Source: Cyathus striatus (lineage: Eukaryota; Basidiomycota; Agaricomycetes; Agaricales; Nidulariaceae). Taken from it: DNA of 64,000 nucleotides. Location of the stretch: assembly GCA_025738555.1 (NCBI GenBank), contig JAOVFP010000003.1:3658001-3722000 (forward strand), read 5' to 3'. A program made the position numbers and the translations under genes. The notes below the pieces were generated by a model. It did no database searches and was not told the origin of the DNA. It saw nothing but the letters and a program-made list of their open reading frames with translations. Shown piece after piece: positions 23,552 to 34,849 of the stretch (position 1 is its first letter; each line of letters starts with the position of its first letter).

Positions 23552-24351
23552 CAGCTAATATCATGTAAAAGGGGAGTGTACACAAGAGGGGTAAGAGGAA
23601 GGAATGGGTAGAGACTCGAAGGACATTGGGACAGGCAGCAGAAGGTTAGGGAAGTAATGGAAGTTGAACATTGAACATTTGAATGTTGAACATGAACGTT
23701 GAAATTCAAAGACTTCAGTAAGTTCAACATGCACGTGATATACATACACGTCAACAATAATGTTCAAACAAACAATACTACATAAGTGACTGTGTTAAAT
23801 ATACTTACTTATATAAGACAGAGTCCAGACACAAGCCAAAGTTTGGTGTCAGCATAGATAGACTTAATTACATGCAGCCATTAAAGTACTATGATAGAGA
23901 CATTTTATGTTATAACTTATAATTCTTAATTATGTCAAAATGCATAACATACCTATAATGTTATTTCCTAATAATGTGTGTAAATAGTTGTACATTAGAT
24001 GTAGAAGATGCACATACTGTTAACATCACAACAGAAATGTGCATATCCCAAAATAAAAGTGGGGTAAGTAACACTGATAAGTACTTGTACTAATGTGAAT
24101 AAAGTCAACTTTAAGTTAATAGATATGGGATTAGGAATTTTAAAGTATTACCTTATTTATTAGTGTTTAATCAGGTATGGATTAGGAGACTGAAAGAAGA
24201 AATAAGTTCAATTGTGCACATTTTAGTATAAATTAGATATGGGTCATGCAAATGATAGCTTATGAAGACAAAGTTGAATTTATTTCACTAATTTAGTAAG
24301 TTGGGAATTTCCTGATGTCAAGGTTCATTATGCTCTTGAGCAATGCACTTG
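23552..24351. other. No recognised gene
   Basis: AT-rich. A short stretch at 23,655-23,710 repeats GAACATTTGAA/GTTGAACAT words. Nothing else is supported. Confidence 0.3.
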
Positions 24352-24678
24352 AGTTTCTTGAGGTCATTGCACTCCTCCACGAAATCAGGTGGAGTCCACC
24401 TGAAGTCCAGTGAAGTCCACCTGGACTCCACCTGAACTATGAGAATACTGCCATCCTGTGTGCAGTTCAGGTCGAGTTCAGGTGCAGTCCAGGTGTAGTC
24501 CAGGTACAGTCCAAGTACAGTCCTGGACTTCAGGTGGACTACTGGAAATCACCTGGAAATCACTGATTTCAGTCACTGGACTTCAGGTAGAATACTGGAC
24601 TTTACCTGTAGTTCACCTGATTTTTCACTGTACTTCATACCGGGCAATTAGAACAGGGTTTCTTACTTATAATATAGG

Positions 24679-24795
24679 AAAAAATTTAAATTAATATATG
24701 TTACTAGCAAGAATTGAACCCGCAACGTTGAGCACAGCAGGCGCTAAACAAGCGCTAACTAATTTATCATTAACCACTGAGCCAAGTGGGCATTG
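24679..24795 (-). ncRNA. tRNA-like Pol III unit facing the L end
   Basis: Minus strand: A box TTGGCTCAGTGGTTAATG (24,769-24,785), B box GGGTTCAATTCT (24,710-24,721), then a six-T terminator (24,679-24,684). The T arm folds: GCGGG pairs with CTTGC around TTCAATT, with two wobbles. The acceptor stem does not pair, so a functional tRNA is unlikely. Downstream TATTATAAGTAAG resembles the other copies. Confidence 0.7.
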
Positions 24796-24879
24796 TCATT
24801 ACTTACATGCGACTCCCTATAGCCAACCTCAGAGTGAAAGGTCACATGCCGCACACACTGCCACACACTGCCAGCACTG

Positions 24880-26600
24880 CACGTTTCGTCATCATCCCAA
24901 ACGATGATGGCTCCTCCCTCTTCCTTTACCCGTTCTCTGCTCCGCTCCTTCTCCCTTCCTCCTCCCTTCTCCCCTCTTCCCTCATTCCTCGTCTCATCCC
25001 CTCACCCTCTTTTCTTCCCCTCATCTAGCAATTGACAAGTGTGGTGTCAAGCGGCCTCCATCTTGCCAGTGACGTGACGTGGCTACGTCTTCTCATCCCC
25101 CTCCCCTCCCTCTCTCGTGCGTAATGCCACATGCCTTCCCTCGTCTTGCAAGTGACGAGTGCAAGCGACCTACCCCCTCTCCCTCTCATCTACAAGTGAC
25201 AGGGGCGAGCGTCCTCGCTGGCCACTGGCTTCTTCAGGCGCCAGCTTCTTCCTCTCCCTTGCCATCTCCCTTGCCCACAGCCTCGCACCCCCTCTCTGCC
25301 CTCGTCTCGCAAGTGACGAGGACGCATGTTTCCTCCCCTCTTCCCCACCGTCTCCCTCATCCGAGTCTGCAAGTGACGAGGATGGGTGTCTTCTCCCCTC
25401 GCCACTCCCGTCCCGTCCCGTCCCCTCTCCCTTTCCGTCGCCCTCGTCTGCAAGTGATGAGGACCTCTTCCCTGCTGTCTCTCTCGTCTGAGTCTGCAAG
25501 TGATGAGGATGGGCGTCTTCTCCCCTCATCACTCCCATCCCATCCCATCCCCTCTCCCTTTCTGTCGCCCTCGTCTGCAAGTGACGAGGACCTCTTCCCT
25601 GCCGTCCCCCTCGTCCAGGTCTGCAAGTGACAAGGACGAGCTTCTTCCCTCGCCACTCGCCTCCCCTCCCGTCCCCTCTCCCTCTCTGTCATCCTCGTCT
25701 GCAAGTGATGAGGACCTCTTCCCCGCCGTCTCCCTCGTCCCTCGTCTGCAAGTGACGAGGACAAGCATCTTCTCCCCTCGCCACTCCCCTCGCCACTCCC
25801 CTCCCGTCCCGTCCCCTCTCCCTCTCCGTCATCCTTGTCTGCAAGTGACGAAGACCTCTTCCCCGCCGTCTCCCTCGTCCTCACCTGCAAGTGACGAGGA
25901 CAAGTGTTTTCTTCCTTCGCAACTCCCCTCCCCTCTCCCTCGCCCTCGTCTGCAAGTGACGAGGACAAGTGTCTTCTCCCCTCGCCACTCCCCTCTCCTC
26001 CCCTCTCCCTCTTCCTTGCCCTTGTCTTCAAGTGACAAGGGTGAGTGTTTTGTCTCCTCACCCACGTCCCCGCGCCTCCTCTGCCCTCATCTCACAAGTG
26101 ACGAGGGCATGCGTTTCCTCCCCTCTTCCTTGCCGTCTCTCTCGTCCTCGTCTGCGAGTGATGAAGGCGGGCGTCTTCTCCTCACCGCTCCTCTCCCCCG
26201 CCCTCGTCTGCAAGCAATGAGGGCAAGCGTCTTCTCTACCCACATACGGCCCCATGGCCCCTCTCTCGCCCTCTCCCTCGCCCTCGTCTGCAAGTGACAA
26301 GGGTGAGCATATTCTCTCCTCACCCACGGCCCCATGCTTCCTCTCTACCCTCATCTCGCAAGTGACGAGGGTGCATGTTTTTCCCCTCCCCCACTGCCTC
26401 CCTCGCCACTCCCCTCCCCTCTCCCTCGCCCTTGTCTGCAAGTGACGAGGGCAAGTATCTTGTCTCCTCACCTATGGCCCCTCGCCTCCTCTATGCCCTC
26501 GTCCCACAAGTGATGAGGGCATGCGTTTTTTCCCATCTTCCTCACTGTCTCCTTCGCCCTCGTCTGCAGCTGACGAGGGCAGGCGTCTTCTCCCCCTCAC
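24880..26600. repeat. CpG-rich hairpin minisatellite
   Basis: About twenty copies of a perfect or near-perfect inverted repeat, CTCGTCTGCAAGTGACGAG, are separated by CTCCCCTCGCCACTCCC-like spacers; unit spacing is roughly 60-110 bp. CpG is retained here while the coding body of the same element is CpG-poor. Long open frames on both strands are composition artefacts. The hairpin word is recognisable in the 10-kb minisatellite as CTTGTC...GATGAG. Confidence 0.9.
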
Positions 26601-26763
26601 CCTCTTCCCTTCTTGCATTCACCTCTCTCTCTCTCACCCTTGCCTTTGCCCACACCCTTGCCTTCACCCACACCCTTGTCTTCGCCCACACCCTTGCATT
26701 TGCCCACACCCATGCCCACGCCCACTTGCCCATGTGCTATCGCCTCTGAAAGAGTATCTACAA

Positions 26764-26872
26764 GGGAGAATCGATCTGATAAGGATTGATTCTCCCATAC
26801 TATATATAATATTTCTGTTATCGACAATGTACCATACAAAGGAGAATCAATCCATAATGGATCGATTCTTCT
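26764..26872. promoter_or_regulatory. Paired hairpins upstream of the element 2 genes
   Basis: GGGAGAATCGATC pairs with GGATTGATTCTCCC at 26,764-26,797, and AGAATCAATCC pairs with GGATCGATTCT at 26,845-26,872. The repeated GAGAATC(G/A)ATC core in both orientations, 240-350 bp before the first ATG, suggests operator-like protein-binding sites. The function is inferred. Confidence 0.45.
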
Positions 26873-27109
26873 AATTATATTGCTTTCTTTAAATACAGTT
26901 GACAGCATGAGGCTTTGAATTTTTGTGAGTGAGTCCGAAAATGGACATGTGAAGGAAGTGCAGATTGAGTAGATATTAATAGACATTACTTGATCTTCAT
27001 ATATACGACATGGTGGCCTGAGAACTTCTTTCTTCCCTTCCACCCACACCTCAGATACACACTCAACTGCTTTCTACTTGTTCCTACTACTATTCTCATA
27101 CATTTCATT

Positions 27110-29113
27110 ATGGTTGGCACCAGAAAGACTTCAAATGTTACAGAAAACACAGAAAACACTCAAAGATCTCTTAGATCTGCTTCAAAAAATTCGGAAAATT
27201 TACAGAAAAGCACCAATAAGGGTGGAAAGGCAGCTAAAGAGAATAAGACAAAGAAGACAAAGTATGTTTTATATTAATTCTTGCTTTATCTACTTGCTAA
27301 AATTTATTAAACATAGAAAAACCTCAGTGCAAAGACTTCAAGATGATGAGAGTGCTGAGACTCCCAAGACACTTACTCCGTATTTATTATTCTCTAAAGT
27401 ACTTGATATATTTTCTGATGTTATTAAAGAGTGGAGCAGGTATTAGCAGAGGAGGGCACTTCTATTGCTCCTCCTCCTCACATATCTATTCAGTCCACTC
27501 AAATTCCTGTGGCTGATATAAGCGATTCTCTCAATGAAGATGAGATTCTAATGCCTTTAGCTAAATTGGAAACCATAGCTCTAAGTTCTTTGCTCACTGA
27601 TAAGACATCTGAGAATTTACCTGAAAGTTCTAAAACTGAGGTTGATAATACATCCAAATCTGAGGATGGTTCTGAGGACAGCTCTGAGAACTCAGATGAA
27701 AATTTAATTCATAATCAAATGGAGGAAATGGATACTAGCACTGGAATTGAGAATGCAGAGGAGGAAGAACACACACTTATGGATGTTGATATAGATATCA
27801 CTCCAAAGAAATCTCTGCCAGTTCTTAAGCATGGACGTGCACCATCCAGTCCTACTGATAACCGCTGCTCTATAAGCAAAGTCTCACGCTGCTCTGAGTC
27901 ACATAGTTCAGCTACATCTAGTTTGAGCAAGGATGAACTTCAAGGGGCATCATGTACAATGGGAGGGTTCTCACATGGACATGCAGCAGGAAACACATTC
28001 AATTATGGAGATGATGAAGAGGGTAAGATAATAGCTATTTTATGAGATTGGACTATCTAATCTTAATTTTTATAGATCCATTTATTATACCTCCAGAAAA
28101 TAATAAAGGCGAAATTCATTTATTTTTTAAGTCAGATGCTCCGAAGGCCAATTTTGTTATTACTGATCAAGAGCCAATGTCTGATCTTAAAGCTGTACTT
28201 GAACATGTAGGTGATTGTTACTCACCTATTGCAAGTATGTATTATTATAATTTATACTATTTGAGATATTTTCTAACAATGTTAATAGAGAAGAATGCCA
28301 GAATTTCCTTGCGTGAAAATCATAATTGGAGTCTAAAAGGTCGCTACTTAAGTATTCAGGAAAAAAAGATGAGTACTGTTACCTGGCAAATAAATGATAA
28401 GAATAAATATGTTCTGGAAATCTTAGCTGTAAGTTATACTTTGATTATCAATTTATCTTAAAGCTCATTTTTATAAGGAGGGTGCTGATACTGAACAAAA
28501 TACTGAGTCCATTACTTCTGGAGCTGCTGGACCTTCCACCAATAAGGAGGAAGTTGTAAAAAATCTTATAATCTCACACTTCAACATTCCTGATCATCTC
28601 ATTAAGAATAACAGTAAAGATCAGGACATTCATATTACATATGAGAAATATGAGATGATTGAAGACATATGGAACAATAAAAAACCATCTCTAAGTACTA
28701 TTATGACATCAGCAAAAACCAATGTTGATAAGAAAGTACTTATTAGTGTTTTCACATCTCCATCTACATACTACACATATGCATTTAAGGTTTTTCCACT
28801 TCTGGAATATCATCCACAGATGACTACCTGGATGAAAAAGAAAGGAGGGGTTGATAAAAAAAGTGTTTGGGGATCTGCAAAGCCAAACTTTCAGAATTTG
28901 AACCAAATTCTACTTGGAAAGCAGGCTGCAGCTGAGGAGGAGAAAAAGAGAAAGAGTAAGGGTAAGGGTAAAGAAAGAGAAGAGAGTGAGGAACATGAGG
29001 AAAGAGAGGAGAGAGTAGAGAGTGAGGAGAGAGAGGAAAAGGAGGGGAAGGGGAGTACGGAAAAGTCTAAGAAGTCCCACAGAAAGGACAAGGGAAAATC
29101 TAAGAAATTGTAA
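27110..29113 (+). CDS. Accessory protein of KDZ-type element 2 (ORF1)
   Basis: ATG at 27,110; about seven exons with short GT-AG introns, for example 27,262-27,316, 28,023-28,074, 28,238-28,290 and 28,430-28,479. One junction near 27,399-27,440 is uncertain. The protein starts basic (TRKTSNVTEN...KKTK), becomes acidic and Ser-rich, then has DELQGASCTMGGFSHGHAAGN, YLSIQEKKMSTVTWQIN, YHPQMTTWMKK and VWGSAKPNFQNLNQI, and ends in a long Lys/Glu tail (KSHRKDKGKSKKL) before TAA. The same blocks in the same order occur in element 1. No known domain is recognised. Lys-rich ends and position suggest a DNA-binding partner of the transposase. No premature stop was found. Confidence 0.68.
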
Positions 29114-29149
29114 TATTTTTTCTCAGTAAGATTATCTTCATTTTGCCAT

Positions 29150-29622
29150 AGTACTTCAAATACTCTCAACAGTATTTGTTAGTTCTTGTATTTCCACTTT
29201 CAACAAGTGGTTGTTAGCTTTTAATACTCTATCTTTTTTATATTTTCATTTTCAACAAATGAATATCTTTTTATCTCCAATTTCAACAATTGGCTTTATA
29301 TCTTGGTTCTTTATTCTGTAGAGTTGGAATACTTCAACAGTATTTTCAGCCTTATGTATAGTTATTTGCTTTCAACAGCAAAATATTCAATTCCTTTTCA
29401 TATCTTGGTTCTTTATGTTGTAGAGTTGGAGTACTTCAACAGTATATTCAGCCTTATGTACAGTTATCTGCTCTCAACAGAAAAATACTCATTTCCTTTT
29501 CAATATGTAATTTGTTGTACTATTAGCATGTTTTATGTTTTTGTTTCTTGAAAGAACTATTGGCTAATAAAATTGTTTGTTCTTTCTATAGTTCAAGCTA
29601 TCAATTTAGTCTTAATTTATGG
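29150..29622. other. Intergenic spacer between ORF1 and transposase, with direct repeat
   Basis: A roughly 110-bp sequence (TCTTGGTTCTTTAT...TTGGA(A/G)TACTTCAACAGTAT...) is repeated at 29,300 and 29,407. Words TTTCAACAA recur from 29,190. This stretch may carry the transposase promoter. Confidence 0.5.
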
Positions 29623-31942
29623 ATGCTATGCATTATTTTGTCTTTTATACCTCAGGTCAAGGCAGCATCATCTGAAGGTCCATTTCCAAATATTTCATTC
29701 AAGTTGTTTTCTGAATTTATCAATTTAAATTTCAGCTCAAATATCACTTTGGCAACAGTATTAACTGTTCTATTCTCTTTAATGAATAACACTGACATTC
29801 TTAACTTGCATGCAAGAGCAAAAAACCCTGGACTTGATGATGAATATTCTGCAACTACTAATGGATGGATTAAAGCTCTTGCTACTGCCATACAAACTCA
29901 TTTGAATGCAAAAGTAAATTCTGACTTGGAAGATACACAATTGTTTAACTTCTCTGAAAACCCAAGCATTTTAGGTTCAACAAAAATATCTGTAATCTCT
30001 AAAAAGTTAGATAGAATGATATCTCTATTGAAATTGGATCCCTATACCAGAAATACAAAAATTTTGGAACCTCTGAAACCTATATCTATGAATGAAATTG
30101 AACCTGTTCTGCTTATTTGTCCTGCTCGTATTACTTGTTCTACTTTAAAGAAAGAATGTACTGGAAGAGCATTGCATATAAATACTTGTGAACGTGACAG
30201 AACACAAGTTACTCTAATAAAAGGAATTAAATCATATGAAAATGCTCAAATTGTTTCTGGGTATTGTACAAAATGTAAAGCTATATATTATGCAGACCAT
30301 AAAAGTCTTACCTTTGCTTCTGACTCAGAAGATTCTCAACGCAATCCAAATGTTAGCTCTAAAGACAGATTGACTTTTAATAAAGCAAAATATTTGAAAA
30401 TTGGACAAAATATTTGGGCTGATAGATTGTTTACCAATATGGTTGTTAACTCAGTATATCATTTTCATGCATCTACTGCTGCATATACAGAGTTCTGGAA
30501 TTATACATTTTCAAATGGTGAAGAAAATGACTATCCACCTATTTCAAGACTTCAAGTATGGAAAGCCTTTATTCATGAGACCACTAGACAAATATCTGTT
30601 TCAATGAATAAAACTTTAATAATGCCTGATGGATTATCTATACAGCAAGTTACTACAGAAGCATATAAGGTGTTAGGACAAAATGGAATTATTGGAAATG
30701 CACTACATCATTCTTGTAATGAATGCACTCATAATTATAAGGCAACAGCAGATTATATAACTGCTGATGACAATGCTGCAGTAGCAGGCATTGATGAAAA
30801 TCAGACTGTACCTTCACTACGACATGATGCTAACAATACAGAGTTAGAAAACATTGTTGATAATGAAATGGAAATTGACTATTCTCTTGAATCAAAGGTT
30901 AAAATGGTAGTTATTGATGGAATTGTTATGGGGCCAACTCACTGTGCCTATCAAAATTGTTCTGAAAAATTGGCAAATGCATGCACAGGAGTATTTTGTC
31001 TAATGCATGAAAGTCAATATGAGGGAAGATGCCGAATTAGAGCTTGTTATAATACTAAAGAGCCAAATTCTCAAACATGTGTAAACCACAGACAAAGGTG
31101 GTATAATCATGTTATTAGATTTGGAAGACAATCTGTACTTGGAGTTCGGAGAATTATAAGAAGAACTGAAGAAGAAGGTGGACCAGCTTGGCTTCACTGA
31201 TTGAGAAGAAGAAATAATCCACCACATGATCAGCCAAATAATGAAACTCAGGAGCCTGATAATTACTTTACTGCTCCTCGATTCTACTGTGTTGAAACAA
31301 TTTGTGCACCATGTGGAGTTGTTATTGCATGGACAAAATTTGTAAAATCTGAAGGTGCAGCTCAAATAATGGATTTCTTGGAAGATGTATATCCAACACA
31401 AGAATCTAGGCCAAGCTATGTATGCATTGATAAAGCTTGTGTTGTTCTTAAGTATTTGATCAACTCACATAATTGGAATATTTGGAAAACTTCTACAAGA
31501 TTTGTTGTGGACTCTTATCACTATATTAATCACAGAGTGACAGACTATCTATGTCGCACCTATTGCAACCCCAGTCCTTTAAATGGATCAGCTCCAAATC
31601 TAGTGGTTGTAGAAAGAGATGTACATGGAAATCAACATTATAAAAGAGCATTTAACACTCAGGTAAGTTAAATATACTCTCATTTACACTTTGCCAATAT
31701 TTGTTATACAGGCATGTGAACAGCTAAATGCTTGGTTAGGAGGCTTTCAGAGTATTCTTAACAGAATGACAGTGGATAACTTTAATTGGACATTACATGC
31801 ATTGCTTTTTATTCATACACAAAGAGTTATTCAAAAGCAAAATAAAAGACAAAACCAGTACATGCAAACACAACTTCCAGAACAACAGATAAATGAAGAT
31901 GAAGTTGAAGCTAATGGAGTTGAAATTGATAGAGTTGACTAG
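29623..31942 (+). pseudogene. KDZ-type transposase with CxC5 and CxC6 cysteine clusters, element 2
   Basis: Same architecture as element 1: FSEFINLNFSSNITL, a CxC5-type cluster (CPARITC, GYCTKCKAIYYADHK, SCNEC), MVVIDGIVMGPT, a CxC6-type cluster (HCAYQNC, FCLMHE, CRIRAC), then the DDE-like core with CIDKAC, FVVDSYHYINHR, YCNPSP and EQLNAWLGGF. One intron (31,663-31,711) lies at the same codon as in element 1; the element 1 intron after MGPT is absent. A single TGA (31,198-31,200) breaks an otherwise open frame of about 750 codons. The TGA follows AWLH and precedes LRRRN, consistent with CGA decay. The start codon is uncertain. Confidence 0.86.
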
Positions 31943-32119
31943 GTTGTATATATACTTATAGAATGTAGTGTACATATTCGTATGGAATAAATTTAACTGT
32001 TTTAAACTGCTTTACTTATACTCTCACCACCCAGTCTCAGCAACACCTGCCAGCTTTTATTGCTTATGCCTTGCACTCTAACAAGCCAGGTCAGTCAGTG
32101 TATAGTACATGCAGAGCAT

Positions 32120-33860
32120 TCAGGTAGAGTCCAGGTATAGTCCATGTAAGAGACAAATAGCTGGTAAGTATAAAGTCCAGGTAGAGTCCATGTAAGAGAC
32201 AGGTACCTGATAAGTGTAAAGTTTAGGTAGAGTCCAGGTAGAGTCCAGGTAGAGTCCAAAGAGACAGGTACCTGATAAGTGTAAAGTCCAGGTAAAGTTC
32301 AGGTAGGGTTCAGGTAGAGTCCATGTAAGAAATAGGTACCTAGTAAGTGTAAAGTTCAGGTAGAGTCCAGGTAGAGTCCAGGTAGAGTCCATGTAAGAGA
32401 CAGGTACCTGATAAGTGTAAAGTCCAGGTACAGTCCAGGTACAGTCTATGTAAGAGACATGTACCTGATAAGTGTAAAGTCCAGGTAAAGTTCAGGTAGA
32501 GTTCAGGTAGAGTCCAGATAGAGTCCAGATAGAGTCCATGTAGGAGACAGGTACCTGATAAGTGTAAAGTCCAGGTAGAGTCCAGGTAGAGTCCAGGTAG
32601 AGTCCATGTAAGAGACAGGTACCTGGTAGGTGTAAAGTTCAGGTAGAGTCCAGGTAGAGTTCAGGTAGAGTCCATGTAAGAGACAGGTACCTGGTAGGTG
32701 TAAAGTTCAGGTAGAGTCCAGGTAGAGTTCAGGTAGAGTCCATGTAAGAGACAGGTACCTGGTAGGTGTAAAGTTCAGGTAGAGTCCAGGTAGAGTTCAG
32801 GTAGAGTCCATGTAAGAGACAGGTACCTGGTAGGTGTAAAGTTCAGGTAGAGTCCAGGTAGAGTCCAGGTAGAGTCCAGGTAGAGTTCAGGTAGAGTCCA
32901 TGTAAGAGACAGGTACCTGGTAGGTGTAAAGTTCAGGTAGAGTCCAGGTAGAGTTCAGGTAGAGTCCATGTAAGAGACAGGTACCTGGTAGGTGTAAAGT
33001 TCAGGTAGAGTCCAGGTAGAGTCCAGGTAGAGTCCAGGTAGAGTTCAGGTAGAGTCCATGTAAGAGACAGGTACCTGGTAGGTGTAAAGTTCAGGTAGAG
33101 TCCAGGTAGAGTCCAGGTAGAGTCCATGTAAGAGACAGGTATCTGATAAGTGTAAAGTCCAGGTAAAGTTCAGGTAGAGTTCAGGTAGAGTCCAGATAGA
33201 GTCCAGATAGAGTCCATGTAGGAGACAGGTACCTGATAAGTGTAAAGTCCAGGTAGAGTCCAGGTAGAGTCCAGGTAGAGTCCATGTAAGAGACAGGTAC
33301 CTGGTAGGTGTAAAGTTCAGGTAGAGTCCAGGTAGAGTTCAGGTAGAGTCCATGTAAGAGACAGGTACCTGGTAGGTGTAAAGTTCAGGTAGAGTCCAGG
33401 TAGAGTTCAGGTAGAGTCCATGTAAGAGACAGGTACCTGGTAGGTGTAAAGTTCAGGTAGAGTCCAGGTAGAGTTCAGGTAGAGTCCATGTAAGAGACAG
33501 GTACCTGGTAGGTGTAAAGTTCAGGTAGAGTCCAGGTAGAGTCCAGGTAGAGTCCAGGTAGAGTTCAGGTAGAGTCCATGTAAGAGACAGGTACCTGGTA
33601 GGTGTAAAGTTCAGGTAGAGTCCAGGTAGAGTCCAGGTAGAGTCCATGTAAGAGACAGGTATCTGATAAGTGTAAAGTCCAGGTAAAGTTCAGGTAGAGT
33701 CCAGGTAGAGTCTAGGTAGTTGGCTCTAACTGAAGTCCACCTGAAGTCCACCTGAAGTTTACTAGAGTTCACCTGTAGTCTAGTAGAGTCCAGTAGAGTC
33801 CACATAGAGTCCAGAAGTCTACCTGAAGTCTACCTGAAGTCCACCTGATCTCGTGGAGGA
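32120..33860. repeat. Right subterminal array of element 2
   Basis: About 1.7 kb of GTAAAGT(C/T)CAGGTAGAGTCC words in higher-order units of roughly 60-80 bp, each carrying AGAGACAGGTACCTG(G/A)TA. Two blocks (about 32,465-33,130 and 33,160-33,660) are nearly identical, showing recent amplification. Toward 33,700 orientation and spacing change near the R end. Confidence 0.9.
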
Positions 33861-33881
33861 GTGCAATATACTGAGTTTCTT

Positions 33882-34846
33882 GTATGACACACCAGCTTGA
33901 AGAAGCTCCCAGTGAATAGTGGAGTAGTGAGTAGCAATGAAGTGGTTGCAATCAAGGAGACCAAGTAATTCATCCAGAAAGTAATCAGGGTTCTCTCAGA
34001 CTAGAAGTAAAAGATAGTTCACATCATCAAAGTCTAATAGATGCAGATGTCCACAAAGAGGTTGTTGGTGCTTGACAACATCACCTGTTTCATGCCAAAG
34101 CTTCAGAATACAATACTAGGTATGCTCAGAGAAGTCACAGCAGATAAGAATGTCTTCCAATGAGAGAAGATTACATTCATACAGCCTTATAGCTGCTAGT
34201 TTGACATTGTGGCTGATGCTATGGCCAACCATAGTGATGATTTTGGGTAAGAATTAGGTATGATTACAAATAATTACACTAGGGTTTAGCTAGGGTTAGG
34301 TCTACCTACAATTGCCAAAAATGGCACACAACTGCCATGATTTCTGTAAACAGCTGTAAATGCTAGGCTCAACAAAACCCTTCTCATGATATCACATGGA
34401 CCTTCCATATGTAGACATATGTCAACGAGAAGGGCACTTCATGAGACAGGCTTAGACCAAAGTCCAGGAAAGTGCAGGGCAGTGTAAAATGTGTAGTATA
34501 TTTGCTCTGGGGCCTTGAGTTCAAACCAGCAGTATGGCATTGGTAGAAAAGAAATGTTACATTGCTTCTTTCACACAACACTATGTATATAAAAATTTAA
34601 AATGTGTTCAGTGAAGGTCTCAGTGAGGGAGACAATTTGACAACCTCACAACACTTGAGGACAACAAAATGACTTCAAAAGTGACTTAATTAACTTCAAA
34701 ATGATCACTTACATAATAGACACTTCATTTGGAACTAATGATGAAAAATTTGATTTACACTGCCCCAGTAAAACATGGACTTTAGTACAAGACTGTCTAT
34801 GGAGTGGACATATCCACTCATGTGGATGTATTGAGTCAAGACTATG
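33882..34846. other. No recognised gene
   Basis: Between two transposons. No domain, array or RNA gene I can support. A lone B-box-like GAGTTCAAACC (34,508) has no A box partner. Confidence 0.3.
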
Positions 34847-34849
34847 TAA

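Larger units (their letters stand above)
24360..33873 (+). mobile_element. Complete KDZ-type element 2 (GTCCAGGTAGA family), 9.5 kb
   Basis: Exact 8-bp duplications AGTTTCTT (24,352-24,359 and 33,874-33,881) bracket an L end GAGGTCATTGCACTCC and an R end (reverse complement CAGTATATTGCACTCC). Both continue CTCCACGA(A/G)ATCAGGTGGA. Between them lie the left array (CCACCTGGACTCC words), an outward tRNA-like unit, a CpG-rich hairpin minisatellite, two plus-strand genes and a 1.7-kb right array. This is the reference copy for the superfamily in this window. Only one stop codon spoils the transposase. Confidence 0.92.

Noticed and set aside
24679..24795. Functional tRNA gene
   Set aside because: T arm and boxes are present but the acceptor stem does not pair and no clear anticodon stem forms; called tRNA-like only.
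25079..26471. Open frames of 80-265 codons at 25-26.5 kb
   Set aside because: They follow the hairpin minisatellite (ASDEDL..., SSSLADEG...) and exist on both strands; composition artefact.
32120..33860. CRISPR-like array
   Set aside because: No constant repeat with unique spacers; units vary and overlap, and the host is a eukaryote.
32120..33860. Repeat-encoded frames (MDSTWTLPGLYLNF...)
   Set aside because: Direct translation of the GTAGAGTCCAGG array on the minus strand.
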